The notes below the pieces were generated by a model. The model did not search any database. It saw only the letters and a program-made list of their open reading frames with translations, and had not been told where the DNA came from. A program made the position numbers and the translations under genes. This document shows, piece after piece, positions 34,201 to 41,239 of a stretch of 64,000 nt of DNA. The stretch covers positions 1 through 64,000 of the forward strand of contig NZ_CANNCR010000001.1 of the NCBI RefSeq assembly GCF_947503125.1, read 5' to 3'. This DNA comes from an uncultured Metabacillus sp. GTDB taxonomy: Bacteria; Bacillota; Bacilli; Bacillales; Bacillaceae. Numbering within the stretch: position 1 is the stretch's first letter; every line of letters starts with the position of its first letter.

Positions 34201-34656
34201 ATGAAATTACGTGAGCCAATGCCGGAGCTTACTGGTGCAACCGAATGGTTAAATGGTGAGGTAACGAAAGAACAATTAATTGGTGAGAAGCCAACGCTTA
34301 TTCATTTCTGGTCAATCAGCTGCCACTTATGTAAGGAAGCGATGCCGCAAGTTAACGAATTCCGTGATAAATTTAAAGATAAATTAAATGTTGTAGCAGT
34401 TCATATGCCGCGTTCAGAAGATGATTTAAAACTTGATGAGATCAAAAAGGTTGCTGGAGAGCATGATATTAGCCAGCCAATCTTCGTTGATAATGAGCAT
34501 AAATTAACAGACTCTTTTGAAAATCAATATGTGCCTGCTTACTATGTTTTTGATAAAGAAGGTAAGCTTCGCCACTTCCAAGCTGGCGGAAGCGGGATGA
34601 AAATGCTTGAAAAACGCGTGAATCGTGTTTTAGCTGAACTTGAAAACGCTGAATAA
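34201..34656 (+). CDS. ykuV: Thiol-disulfide oxidoreductase YkuV
   Basis: This 151-residue thioredoxin-like protein has the active site CHLC in HFWSISCHLCKEAMPQV (near residues 38-43) and the cis-proline segment NQYVPAYYVFD. B. subtilis YkuV (148 residues) is a cytoplasmic ResA/TlpA-like thiol-disulfide oxidoreductase. GGAGGGATAG precedes ATG 34201. It is probably functionally linked to the peroxiredoxin upstream. Confidence 0.92.
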   Translation: MKLREPMPELTGATEWLNGEVTKEQLIGEKPTLIHFWSISCHLCKEAMPQVNEFRDKFKDKLNVVAVHMPRSEDDLKLDEIKKVAGEHDISQPIFVDNEHKLTDSFENQYVPAYYVFDKEGKLRHFQAGGSGMKMLEKRVNRVLAELENAE

Positions 34657-34663
34657 TGACTAT

Positions 34664-34701
34664 AAAGTCGGTTGCCACAACATGGTAACTGACTTTTTTT
34701 G
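34664..34701 (+). terminator. Terminator after ykuV
   Basis: AAAGTCGGTTGCCA and TGGTAACTGACTTT pair over 14 bp with two G-T pairs, followed by T residues. Confidence 0.9.
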
Positions 34702-34768
34702 CAGATAATGCATATAAGAATATTCCTTTCTCCGATTCACGTTAAAATATTAAAAAGGGGGCTATGCA

Positions 34769-35389
34769 GTGAAAGAAACGATAGGTGTGTTATTAGCTGG
34801 GGGGGAGTCCCGTCGATTTGGCCATCATAAGGCATTTGCGAGTTATCAAGGGAAATTCTTTTGGGAGCATTCCTTTTCCGTATTAAAAGCTGTATCAGAT
34901 AAGCAAATAATCATTAGTCATCCCAATATAGCTGGAAAATTAAAGGATGCAGTTCTCTGTCCTGTATTACTTGATGAACCTGATGTTAAAGGAAAAGGGC
35001 CAATGGCAGGAATGATTACGGCAATGAATCATGTTCAGGCAGAATGGTATGTGTTTTTAGCATGTGACATACCTTTAATCACTAATCAGGCTGTTTTAAG
35101 GTTGCTACATTTTCGACAGCAAGACATTAAGGCAATTATACCTAAAATAAACGGAAGGCTTCAGCCGTTAACAGGGGTTTATCACCATTCGATATATTCA
35201 CTTATGAAAGAGCAGTTAGAGAATCATGAGTATAGAATTATTTCACTTCTTGAAAAAATTGAGGTATTATATGTAACTGAAAAAAATTTGCAGGTTGATC
35301 CAAGCATTTTTCGTAATGTAAACTCACAAGAGGATTATACAGAACTACATACAAATGGTAAAATATCAGAATCAAATAATAATAGTTGA
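34769..35389 (+). CDS. mobA: Molybdenum cofactor guanylyltransferase MobA
   Basis: This 206-residue nucleotidyltransferase attaches GMP to molybdenum cofactor. The GTP-binding signature GVLLAGGESRRFGHHKA lies at residues 6-22, and the metal aspartate is in FLACDIPLI. The start is GTG 34769 after AAAAGGGGGC. It is the first gene of a tightly packed molybdopterin operon (mobA-moeA-mobB-moaE-moaD). B. subtilis has moeB between mobA and moeA; it is missing here. Confidence 0.92.
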   Translation: MKETIGVLLAGGESRRFGHHKAFASYQGKFFWEHSFSVLKAVSDKQIIISHPNIAGKLKDAVLCPVLLDEPDVKGKGPMAGMITAMNHVQAEWYVFLACDIPLITNQAVLRLLHFRQQDIKAIIPKINGRLQPLTGVYHHSIYSLMKEQLENHEYRIISLLEKIEVLYVTEKNLQVDPSIFRNVNSQEDYTELHTNGKISESNNNS

Positions 35390-35421
35390 TGAATTGATCA
35401 ATGATAGACCGGAGTGATGAA

Positions 35422-36702
35422 ATGGTAGAAAAAAGAAAGCCATTGGCTGTAAGCGAAGCAATACATAAGGTATTACGTTACTCTGTAAAAGGTGAGAGTG
35501 AATCTGTGTCTTTAATAGAAAGCCATGGGAGATTTTTAGCTGAGGACTTAATTGCTGATCATCCAGTACCACCTTTTGATCGCTCACCATATGACGGATT
35601 TGCGGTTCGATCAGTTGATACCATATATGCAAGTTCAGATCAACCAGCAGTTTTTGAAGTAATTGATGAGATTGGTGCTGGAGATGTTAGTATGTTCACA
35701 CTTGGTGAAATGCAGGCAGCACGAATTATGACAGGTGCCCAAATTCCAAGTGGCTGTGATGCGATTGTTATGCTAGAGTTAACGAAAGAATTTCAAAAAA
35801 ATGGAAAAAAATTCATGTCTATCAAAAGGCCTTTCAAAAAAGGAGATAATATTTCCTTTAAAGGGGAGGATACACCAAAAGGCAGTGTTTTAGTGAAAAA
35901 AGGGTCATTTATTACTCCTGGTACTATTGCCTTGCTTGCAACCTTTGGGTATAAAACGGTTTCGGTTGTTAAAAAACCGCGGATCGGGATTATTGCGACA
36001 GGCAGTGAACTGCTCGATGTTGATGAACCTTTAAAGCCTGGTAAAATTAGAAATAGTAACTCTTATATGATTGAGGCACAAGCTGGAAGAAGCGGAGCTG
36101 AGCCTATTTTTTTAGGCAAACTACTAGATGACCTTGAGGAATGCTATGCTGCAATCAAAAAAGCATTAGAGAATGTTGACTTTTTAATAACTACTGGTGG
36201 TGTTTCTGTTGGAGATTTTGATTATTTGCCAGAAATCTACAGTCGTTTAGGTGCTAATGTATTGTTTAATAAAGTAGCTATGCGTCCGGGCAGTGTCACA
36301 ACGGTTGCAGAGCTTAATGGGAAATTATTATTTGGGCTTTCCGGCAATCCATCTGCTTGTTATGTCGGCTTTGAACTATTTGTAAGACCGATTATTCGCA
36401 CCTTTTTATTCTCTGATCGTGTTCATCTGCAAAGAGTAACGGCAAGCTTGGAAAAAGACTTTTTAAAACCAAATCCTTTCACAAGGTTTGTTCGGGGGAA
36501 AATTAATTTTTCCGATGGGAAAATTCTTGCCTTACCTGTAGGATTAGATAAATCAAATGTTGTGACATCACTTGCTGATGCCAACGCACTTATCGTATTG
36601 CCTGGTGGAACAAGAGGTTTTCAGAAAGGTGATCATGTTGACGTATTGCTAATAGACGATCAAGTGGGAAGTGAATCCTCATGGGCAAAGTCCTTCAAGT
36701 AG
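35422..36702 (+). CDS. moeA: Molybdopterin molybdenumtransferase MoeA
   Basis: This 426-residue enzyme inserts molybdate into adenylylated molybdopterin. MoeA motifs are present: PPFDRSPYDGFAVRS, MTGAQIPSGCDAIVMLE, the MoCF-binding stretch TTGGVSVGDFDYLPE, MRPGSVT and GLSGNPSACYV. GGAGTG precedes ATG 35422, which is preferred to ATG 35401. The end overlaps mobB by 22 bases, showing translational coupling. Confidence 0.94.
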   Translation: MVEKRKPLAVSEAIHKVLRYSVKGESESVSLIESHGRFLAEDLIADHPVPPFDRSPYDGFAVRSVDTIYASSDQPAVFEVIDEIGAGDVSMFTLGEMQAARIMTGAQIPSGCDAIVMLELTKEFQKNGKKFMSIKRPFKKGDNISFKGEDTPKGSVLVKKGSFITPGTIALLATFGYKTVSVVKKPRIGIIATGSELLDVDEPLKPGKIRNSNSYMIEAQAGRSGAEPIFLGKLLDDLEECYAAIKKALENVDFLITTGGVSVGDFDYLPEIYSRLGANVLFNKVAMRPGSVTTVAELNGKLLFGLSGNPSACYVGFELFVRPIIRTFLFSDRVHLQRVTASLEKDFLKPNPFTRFVRGKINFSDGKILALPVGLDKSNVVTSLADANALIVLPGGTRGFQKGDHVDVLLIDDQVGSESSWAKSFK

Positions 36703-37193
36703 TCGGTTATCAAAATAGCGGAAAAACAACATTTGTTGCAGATTATATCAAAATGGCTGTTGAGCAAGGTTTAAAAGTGGGGACAATTAAGCATCACGGC
36801 CATCCAGGGGCAATTGATATAAGTGACCACAAAAAGGATACAGGGAAGCATCGACAAGCGGGTGCTTATGTTTCTGTAGTAGAGGGCAATGGCTCAGTTA
36901 TTTTGACTTCAGAACAAGCCTCTTTATCCCTCGTCCAATTGCTATCCTTATATAGCCAGTTTCAATTAGATGTGATTGTTGTTGAAGGGTATAAGGCAGC
37001 TGGTTATCCAAAAGTAGTATTAATAAGGTCGCTTGATGATATAAAAATATTAGAAGATGTAGTAAATGTCAGCTGTGTGATATCGAGGGTTGCTCTACCC
37101 GAGAGCATTACAGAAGAATATAGATGTTTCACAAATTATTTCGAAGGTATTAAGTGGCTTCTAACAAATAAAGTAGGTGAAATAATTGACTAA
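36681..37193 (+). CDS. mobB: Molybdopterin-guanine dinucleotide accessory protein MobB
   Basis: This 170-residue P-loop GTPase-like protein assists MobA. The Walker A motif GYQNSGKTTF lies at residues 8-17 and GTIKHHGHPGAID follows near residue 36. It overlaps moeA upstream and moaE downstream, so all are translated from one message. Confidence 0.92.
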   Translation: MGKVLQVVGYQNSGKTTFVADYIKMAVEQGLKVGTIKHHGHPGAIDISDHKKDTGKHRQAGAYVSVVEGNGSVILTSEQASLSLVQLLSLYSQFQLDVIVVEGYKAAGYPKVVLIRSLDDIKILEDVVNVSCVISRVALPESITEEYRCFTNYFEGIKWLLTNKVGEIID

Positions 37194-37653
37194 ACCATTG
37201 TTTGAAATAGTTAAGGATCCTATTTCAATTGAAGAAATAACGGATAAAGTGATTCGCCGTGAAGCTGGGGCGGTTACCACTTTTATCGGAACTGTAAGGG
37301 AATTTACTCATGGAAAGCGAACATTGTCATTAGAATACCAAGCATATGAACAAATGGCCGTAAAAAAGCTGGAGCAGATTGGTGATGAAATAAAGGAGAG
37401 GTGGAGTGATGCAAAGGTAGCCATTACACATCGAATCGGTAAATTAACAATTTCGGAAATTGCTGTTGTCATTGCTGTTTCAACTCCACATCGTAAGGAT
37501 GCGTACGAAGCAAATGAATATGCCATTGAGCGGATAAAACAAATTGTACCGATATGGAAAAAAGAGATTTGGGAAGATGGCGAATCATGGATAGGTGATC
37601 AATTAGAAAAAACACCTTATCCAAAAGGAAAGCCGGAAAAGGGGTTGTTGTGA
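37186..37653 (+). CDS. moaE: Molybdopterin synthase catalytic subunit MoaE
   Basis: This 155-residue large subunit of molybdopterin synthase converts precursor Z with sulfur from MoaD. Family motifs are GAVTTFIGTVREFTHGKR, LEYQAYEQMA, HRIGKL and the catalytic-lysine region PIWKKEIWEDGESWIGD. The start is TTG 37186 after TAGGTGAAA, overlapping the mobB stop by 8 bases. Confidence 0.93.
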   Translation: MTKPLFEIVKDPISIEEITDKVIRREAGAVTTFIGTVREFTHGKRTLSLEYQAYEQMAVKKLEQIGDEIKERWSDAKVAITHRIGKLTISEIAVVIAVSTPHRKDAYEANEYAIERIKQIVPIWKKEIWEDGESWIGDQLEKTPYPKGKPEKGLL

Positions 37654-37886
37654 TGATTAAGATCTTGTTATTTGCCCATTTACAAGAGAAGATTGGAGAG
37701 GAGAGCATTTCTTTCGATATTCCGAGCATCACTGTGAAAGAATTAAAGGAGCTTGTAGGTACTAGGTTTGAACTTGGCACTTTAGAGCATATCATGATTG
37801 CGGTAAATGAAGAATATGCCCTAGATGAAGACCTTGTGCAATCAGGTGATGTAGTGGCTTTTATTCCACCTGTTAGTGGTGGTTAA
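37650..37886 (+). CDS. moaD: Molybdopterin synthase sulfur carrier MoaD
   Basis: This 78-residue ubiquitin-like protein ends in PPVSGG; the C-terminal diglycine is adenylated and thiocarboxylated. It overlaps moaE by four bases (ATGA). The adenylating enzyme MoeB is not encoded nearby and must be elsewhere. It closes the intact operon. Confidence 0.93.
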   Translation: MMIKILLFAHLQEKIGEESISFDIPSITVKELKELVGTRFELGTLEHIMIAVNEEYALDEDLVQSGDVVAFIPPVSGG

Positions 37887-37900
37887 TGTTATGAAAGGTA

Positions 37901-38107
37901 AGAGAGGGCTTTAGGGGAATTTTGAGCCAAGTCACCTTTATCATTGCTGGAAACATTCCTGGAAAAACACAAACTGTTTCAACTGCTATTTTCGTTGCGG
38001 TTGATAGTAGAAATATGAAGCTGGCCTGGCTGTGGGTTTGTTCGATTATTGTCATTTCAGCTAGACTATTTTTCTTTGTTCAATTGTTTAATAAAGATAC
38101 GAATTGA
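37901..38107 (+). pseudogene. Remnant of molybdate ABC transporter permease (modB 3' end)
   Basis: The stretch AGGGCTTTAGGGGAATTT reads RALGEF, the ModB loop motif; a stop (TGA) and a frame change follow. The next frame then encodes IIAGNIPGKTQTVSTAIF and a closing membrane helix, the typical ModB C-terminus. No start, ribosome site or N-terminal 150 residues exist. It sits directly after moaD, so a molybdate uptake gene once followed this operon. Confidence 0.65.
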
Positions 38108-38153
38108 TGTAAAATTCATATTAATTTGTACATTTACAAATAATGTGTTTAAT

Positions 38154-38182
38154 TTGACAATACCTTACAAATCGGTTAAAGT
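38154..38182 (+). promoter_or_regulatory. Putative sigma-A promoter of the csp leader
   Basis: TTGACA at 38154-38159 and TAAAGT at 38177-38182 with 17-base spacing. Transcription would start near 38189, giving a leader of about 350 nt before the cold-shock gene, or a separate RNA. Confidence 0.5.
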
Positions 38183-38188
38183 AATAGA

Positions 38189-38345
38189 GTGCTTTTTATA
38201 GAATTTCACCTTGGTGGTGCTGTGTGAATGATGAAAGACTTTGAATTACATGCATCGTGTAATAGTAAAAGAGGACGTTTGATCACAATTCACACTGGCA
38301 CGGTCTAGGAGCCGTAAGGACGAAAGAGAGGCAGGGCTTTCGTTG
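38189..38345 (+). ncRNA. Structured RNA element upstream of the cold-shock gene
   Basis: Several paired segments are visible: GTGTGAAT (38222-38229) with ATTCACAC (38288-38295), TTACA with TGTAA inside it, CACGG with CCGTA, and ACGAAAG with CTTTCGT (38320-38343) followed by TGTTTTG. The region has no ORF. The element is unlike the riboswitch classes I can recall, and its nature (leader, sRNA or riboswitch) is open. Confidence 0.4.
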
Positions 38346-38428
38346 TTTTGAGATAATGCAATTTCTTTAATAATAATAAATTGATCAAATGATTGTTTAT
38401 TTAAAAGACCAAATATGGAGCTATATAA

Positions 38429-38487
38429 TTCACATATTATCGAGATTATCTACTCCTTTTTTGATAGTCTCTATAATATGTGAATTT
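38429..38487 (+). terminator. Long hairpin before the cold-shock gene
   Basis: ATTCACATATTAT and ATAATATGTGAAT pair perfectly, with inner GAGA/TCTC and TATC/GATA, followed by TTTTATTTA. It may be a conditional terminator or a leader structure, since csp follows only 55 bases later. Confidence 0.6.
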
Positions 38488-38541
38488 TTATTTACCAAGT
38501 AAATACAAGTAACATATTAAAAAATCTTTGGAGGTTCTCTC

Positions 38542-38745
38542 ATGAAAACAACTGGTACAGTAAAATGGTTTAACTCAGAAAAAGGTTTCGGATTTATCGA
38601 AGTTGCAGAAGGAAACGATGTATTCGTTCACTTCAGCGCTATCGCTGGTGAAGGATTCAAAACGTTAGAAGAAGGACAAAAAGTTGAATTCAACATAGTT
38701 GAAGGCAACCGCGGACCTCAAGCTGAAGACGTTGTTAAATTATAA
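38542..38745 (+). CDS. Cold-shock protein (CspB/C/D type)
   Basis: This 67-residue OB-fold RNA chaperone has RNP1 KGFGFIEV and RNP2 VFVHFSAI, and a typical beginning [16 protein letters not shown]. It binds single-stranded RNA or DNA and prevents secondary structure. GGAGG precedes ATG 38542. The leader carries two long hairpins, which is compatible with post-transcriptional control known for csp genes. The paralogue cannot be decided from sequence. Confidence 0.95.
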   Translation: MKTTGTVKWFNSEKGFGFIEVAEGNDVFVHFSAIAGEGFKTLEEGQKVEFNIVEGNRGPQAEDVVKL

Positions 38746-38752
38746 TAAGCAT

Positions 38753-38793
38753 AAAAAGGGCTGACGTTTTATTATAAACGTCAGCCTTTTTTA
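38753..38793 (+). terminator. Terminator after the cold-shock gene
   Basis: GGCTGACGTTT and AAACGTCAGCC form the stem, flanked by A and T runs. Confidence 0.9.
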
Positions 38794-38964
38794 TGATATC
38801 AGAATTTATATATTTTCTTAACATAGCTTGAGTTTCTGAATCTAGCTCCAGGCGCCATCGGCTCGAGGTCATAAGTCAAACAGGAATTGAAGGTAAAGTA
38901 CACCTTCTATTCCTGTTCGCCTTATGCTTGTCGCCGATAGGCAGGCGCCTTGCGCTTTTTTTAT
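38794..38964 (+). repeat. Intergenic repeat, family B, copy 2
   Basis: This is identical to 24118-24288 apart from two substitutions over roughly 165 bases (C/A after AGCTTG and T/C after TTCCTGT). The conserved part includes the AT-rich left flank, so the unit is larger than its palindrome. It ends just before the 3' end of sspH. Confidence 0.85.
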
Positions 38965-38975
38965 GAAGAATTCTG

Positions 38976-39155
38976 TTATTTCTCAATTAAGCTCTCAACT
39001 GGAACATCTTTTTCTGCTTGCGGGTTATTTAGCGGGTAAATTCTTGCTGTTCCTTGCTCTTCATTTACTGATTGTATATATATACCTTCACCTTGATAGA
39101 GAACATTCATCATTTCTCCCATTTGTGATATTTCTTTTGCGCGGTTTATATTCAT
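38976..39155 (-). CDS. sspH: H-type small acid-soluble spore protein SspH
   Basis: This 59-residue protein begins MNINRAKEISQMGEMMNVLY and contains the family stretches GIYIQSVNEEQGTARIY and VPVESL, matching H-type SASPs of Bacillus spores (B. subtilis SspH, 59 residues). AAAGGAAG lies 8 bases upstream of the start. The gene is expected to be expressed in the forespore. A family B repeat abuts its 3' end. Confidence 0.88.
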   Translation of the reverse strand: MNINRAKEISQMGEMMNVLYQGEGIYIQSVNEEQGTARIYPLNNPQAEKDVPVESLIEK

Positions 39156-39335
39156 TTCTTTTTCTTCCTTTCATCCTTAAAATGTGAGTATACGCCTTTA
39201 CCATATCCATTTTAAAAATAACTATTCAAAGAAAGGAATGAAAAATAGAATAATTAGGAATCGAAAAGATATTTTTTCATTCTGTTTATTATGGTATCTT
39301 GTATAAAGGAAAGTGAAATAAGGGGGATCAGGTAT

Positions 39336-40442
39336 TTGTTAAATCTCATGTATTTAATTTTTCTATTTTTCTTTATTTGTTGGTTCATCTGGAATGTCCC
39401 GAAACGTTCAGGAGAAACACCGTTCGATGAATCATTTGTCCGATCATTTATTAAAAGATATGGCGGGAATTCGTTATCACATCTTCTATTTTTGCAGGAT
39501 AAACAAATTTATATGGCGCAAAATGATTCTGTGATGATTTCCTATAGACAAAAAGGAAATAAACTTTTTGTTCTAGGTGATCCAATTGGAGAAGAGTTGT
39601 GTTTTGAAGCTGGTCTGGATGAATTCATTGATTATGCCAGTCGCATGCGAGCAATACCTGTTTTTTACCAAGCTAGTGAAAGGTTCCTACCATTTTTACA
39701 AGAGCGCGGCTATCGTTTCTTCAAAGTTGGTGAGGAAGCAAGGGTTTGTTTGGATCATTTCAAGATAGAAGGCAAGAAATCTGCAAAAATTCGGACAACA
39801 AGAAACAAGTTTTTAAGAGAGGGATATCAATTTTCCGTCATCTATCCTCCGTTTAGTACTGAACTGATTGAAGAACTTAAAGCGGTTTCTGACGAATGGT
39901 TAGCAGAACGATATGAAAAAAGCTTTTCGGTCAGCTCCTTTCATGAAGATTATATTACCCTTTTTCCCGTTTCGATTTTAAGAAGTCCACAGGGGAAGTT
40001 AGTTGCCTTTGCGAGCTTGCCTTCTGATTATAAAGCGGATGAGTCAATAAGCATTGATTTAATGAGGTATACAAAGGCTGGTTCTTCTGGAGCAATGGAT
40101 ATGGTTTTTCTTTCGACAATAATGTGGGCAAAGGAAAAGGGATTTTCATCCTGCAGCTTAGGAATGTCGCCATTATCAAATGTAGGAACTGAGGAAGGGG
40201 CGCCTATTCCGGAGAAAATAGCAAGGTATGTCTTTTTGAATGGCTGTAAATATTATAATTTTAAAGGATTGCGCAGATATAAAGCTAAATTTGCCACTGA
40301 TTGGATGCCGCGTTATCTCGTTTATAAGAAATCATTTTTGTTGATTTTAATTATTCACTTAATGGCAATGGTAAGAAAACAGCCTAGACTAAAACGAAAC
40401 TCATTTGTTAGAAAGCTAATTCGTGTTAAAAAAGCGGTGTAA
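39336..40442 (+). CDS. Membrane-anchored phosphatidylglycerol lysyltransferase-like protein (DUF2156)
   Basis: This 368-residue protein has one N-terminal membrane helix (residues 2-18) and then a tandem GNAT-type domain like the C-terminal catalytic domain of MprF. Visible family features are MISYRQKGNKLFVLGDPIG, the SMRYTKAG-like block SIDLMRYTKAG, and the FKGLRRYKAKFATDW region near the C-terminus. MprF has a large multi-helix flippase in front, absent here. The start is TTG 39336, 9 bases after AGGGGG. It may transfer an amino acid from tRNA to a lipid or other acceptor. A C-terminal hydrophobic stretch (LLILIIHLMAMV) may also contact membrane. Confidence 0.78.
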   Translation: MLNLMYLIFLFFFICWFIWNVPKRSGETPFDESFVRSFIKRYGGNSLSHLLFLQDKQIYMAQNDSVMISYRQKGNKLFVLGDPIGEELCFEAGLDEFIDYASRMRAIPVFYQASERFLPFLQERGYRFFKVGEEARVCLDHFKIEGKKSAKIRTTRNKFLREGYQFSVIYPPFSTELIEELKAVSDEWLAERYEKSFSVSSFHEDYITLFPVSILRSPQGKLVAFASLPSDYKADESISIDLMRYTKAGSSGAMDMVFLSTIMWAKEKGFSSCSLGMSPLSNVGTEEGAPIPEKIARYVFLNGCKYYNFKGLRRYKAKFATDWMPRYLVYKKSFLLILIIHLMAMVRKQPRLKRNSFVRKLIRVKKAV

Positions 40443-40448
40443 GAGTGG

Positions 40449-40514
40449 AAAAGGGTCAGATCCTAACCAAATCCTCTAAACTAGAAGATTTGGATCTAGG
40501 ATTTGACCCTTTTT
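40449..40514. terminator. Bidirectional terminator
   Basis: AAAAGGGTCA and TGACCCTTTT outer arms with inner ATCCTA/TAGGAT pairing, lying between convergent genes. Confidence 0.8.
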
Positions 40515-40527
40515 GATAAGAATGCTT

Positions 40528-40815
40528 TCATATACTTTCAACAAGCTGCCTGCAATAGCTCGTTACTTCCTTTATTTCATCGTCCAATAATGCATAGTCT
40601 AAAACAAGCTCGGTTGTTTTTTCGATAAAATGATATTGCGCAATTTTAGCTTGTTCACCTTCAACTGCAAAGATGAGATTTAGGACAATTCCGTTTTCAC
40701 TATAAAGTACATCTTCTTCATCAATATCCAAAGTAAGGATTATTTCATACCGTTCACCTGTAAGAATACCGAATGGATCTTCCAATTTTTCGATTTTAGA
40801 TTCAATAATTTTCAT
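40528..40815 (-). CDS. Conserved hypothetical protein (DUF6509-like)
   Basis: This 95-residue acidic protein contains LEDPFGILTGERYEIIL near the N-terminus and LDYALLDDEIKEVTSYC at the end. The pattern recalls a small conserved Bacillus family (DUF6509), but the assignment is from memory. No membrane helix or catalytic motif is seen. AGAGGTT lies about 10 bases before the start. It stands alone. Confidence 0.65.
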   Translation of the reverse strand: MKIIESKIEKLEDPFGILTGERYEIILTLDIDEEDVLYSENGIVLNLIFAVEGEQAKIAQYHFIEKTTELVLDYALLDDEIKEVTSYCRQLVESI

Positions 40816-41016
40816 ACTTTATGTAACCTCTTTTCTATTTTCAACAAGGATTAACTCAATGTATATTATAGCCTTTTAAAGGAACCAAGCCAAATATGAG
40901 TTCTTTCAGGATGGATGTAAGCTTTATCTGGAATGTCCTTTGCGTTATAAAAGACAGTGATCTGGAGTTTAAAGTGAATTGAATTGAATATAACCCTATC
41001 ATAGTTATAATTTACT

Positions 41017-41045
41017 GAGCATCTTACGTGTGAGATGTTCTTTTT
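41017..41045 (+). terminator. Isolated terminator in the 40816-41095 gene-free stretch
   Basis: GAGCATCT and AGATGTTC (one G-T pair) are followed by five T residues. No gene precedes it on this strand, so the transcript it ends is unclear. The rest of 40816-41095 shows nothing recognisable. Confidence 0.6.
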
Positions 41046-41095
41046 GTCTATTTAATCCCTTTTTTTGTAAGATGCATAGCAAAAAAACGAAAGTT

Positions 41096-41203
41096 TGTTA
41101 GATTTTCTAACGTTGAATTTTCAGAAACCTTCGAAAATAGGTTGACACTTAAAGATAATCGTATAAAATAGTAAATAAGAACGAGATGTTATATTTTCTT
41201 ACA
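41096..41203 (+). promoter_or_regulatory. Nitrogen-controlled promoter with two TnrA/GlnR boxes
   Basis: Box 1 at 41096-41112 is TGTTAGATTTTCTAACG, one mismatch to TGTNA-N7-TNACA. Box 2 at 41187-41203 is TGTTATATTTTCTTACA, a perfect match. Between them, TTGACA (41142) and TAAAAT (41164) with 16-base spacing form a sigma-A promoter. Upstream TnrA activation combined with a downstream GlnR/TnrA site fits nitrogen-limitation control of the amt operon. Confidence 0.75.
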
Positions 41204-41239
41204 TCTAAAGTTAGTAAATCGCACAAGGGAGGAAATACA

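Noticed and set aside
38189-38345. Molybdenum-cofactor riboswitch, suggested by the nearby moa/moe genes
   Set aside because: The element lies downstream of that operon, points toward a cold-shock gene, and lacks the conserved segments I recall for the Moco RNA.
38924-39187. Plus-strand frame of 87 codons
   Set aside because: It starts inside a family B repeat and is antisense to sspH, which has a clear family match and ribosome site.
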